In this document: positions 11,757 to 12,013 of the stretch, in pieces
How positions within the stretch are numbered: position 1 is the first letter of the stretch
Layout of the letters: the number at the start of each line of letters is the position of its first letter
Assembly: GCA_958453935.1 (NCBI GenBank)
Contig: CAUDZT010000066.1
Span: 1 to 12,013, forward strand
Direction: 5' to 3'
Length of the DNA stretch: 12,013 bases
DNA from: an uncultured Collinsella sp.
GTDB taxonomy: Bacteria; Actinomycetota; Coriobacteriia; Coriobacteriales; Coriobacteriaceae
Notes under the pieces: generated by a model
The model's input: only the letters and a program-made list of their open reading frames with translations
Database searches by the model: none
Told to the model about the DNA's origin: nothing
Program-made: the position numbers and the translations under genes

Positions 11757-12013
11757 ATGAGCTGGACGTTCGTGGTGCTTGCGCTGGTGCTCTTTCTCTT
11801 TGCGATCTACATTGGCTTTTTGTGCGGCCAGTGGGCCTGCGAAAAGCGCGTGATCACCAAGCGCGACTACTGGATCGCCAACTTTGCAGGCGCGGCGGCA
11901 GTCGTCCTGCTGACCTGGGTGTTCTCGCTGTTCCCGCTGGTGCAGTTTGCGCCGATCGGCTGGCTCGGCGGCTTTATCGCCGGCCTTAAGATGAGCTTTG
12001 GCGAGTCCGTCGG
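11757..12013 (+). CDS. Small membrane protein, unknown function (partial)
   Basis: Eighty-five codons are visible before the window ends, with no stop. The product starts MSWTFVVLALVLFLFAIYIG, a membrane segment at about 4-23. A short charged loop follows (CEKRVITKRDYW, 28-39), then a second hydrophobic stretch (about 44-64), and a Gly-rich third one (about 67-77) leading to KMSFGESVG. It looks like a two- to three-pass inner-membrane protein. ATG 11757 begins 5 bases after the dehydrogenase stop and has GGGGAG 8 bases upstream, so it is probably co-transcribed with that gene. I do not recognise the family. Confidence 0.75.
   Translation, partial: MSWTFVVLALVLFLFAIYIGFLCGQWACEKRVITKRDYWIANFAGAAAVVLLTWVFSLFPLVQFAPIGWLGGFIAGLKMSFGESV

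Noticed and set aside
1..12013. CRISPR arrays, tRNA or rRNA genes, integrases
   Set aside because: I saw no regularly spaced direct repeats, no cloverleaf with a GTTCGA-type arm and no recombinase motif on either strand.

Overview
The window looks like a chromosomal housekeeping segment of a GC-rich actinobacterium of the class Coriobacteriia, most likely Collinsella or a close relative. This rests on GC-rich third codon positions, on the order topA end / tmk / holB / ricT (PSP1) / comF / long hpf, and on a gene at 5787-6896 that resembles a protein family I know mainly from Coriobacteriia. The genus is an inference from memory, since no search could be run.

Left part (1-4866). The lysine-rich end of a probable topoisomerase I is closed by a clear terminator at 79-114. 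On the opposite strand lies a one-pass membrane protein with an N-terminal zinc ribbon (173-1156). A divergent control region with a perfect 17-bp inverted repeat (1221-1270) separates it from the rightward operon tmk-holB-ricT. The operon is tight: holB starts 1 nt after tmk stops, and holB and ricT overlap by 10 nt. It supplies dTDP synthesis, the delta' clamp-loader subunit and a RicT-type Fe-S protein with a very long Arg-rich tail.

Middle part (4867-7627). comF is preceded by a strong hairpin that contains its whole Shine-Dalgarno sequence. Eleven bases after comF comes a PD-(D/E)XK-like protein of the AbiEi-like coriobacterial type. Then follow about 730 bases without a convincing gene. 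They hold a MITE-like element with long terminal inverted repeats (about 6927-7151), a GC-rich hairpin (7167-7195), a good sigma-70-type promoter (7268-7296) and a long, possibly structured leader.

Right part (7628-12013). Here are an orphan family-3 solute-binding lipoprotein with its terminator, a long-form ribosome hibernation factor with its terminator, a DegV/FakB fatty-acid-binding protein, and a beta-hydroxyacid dehydrogenase carrying a 50-residue His/Cys-rich tail. Directly behind the last is the start of a small membrane protein cut by the window end.

The most unusual items are the metal-binding-type tail on the dehydrogenase, the hidden ribosome-binding site of comF, the nuclease-fold gene coupled to comF, and the mobile-element-like inverted repeat next to it. 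I see no tRNA, rRNA, CRISPR array, integrase or transposase gene.
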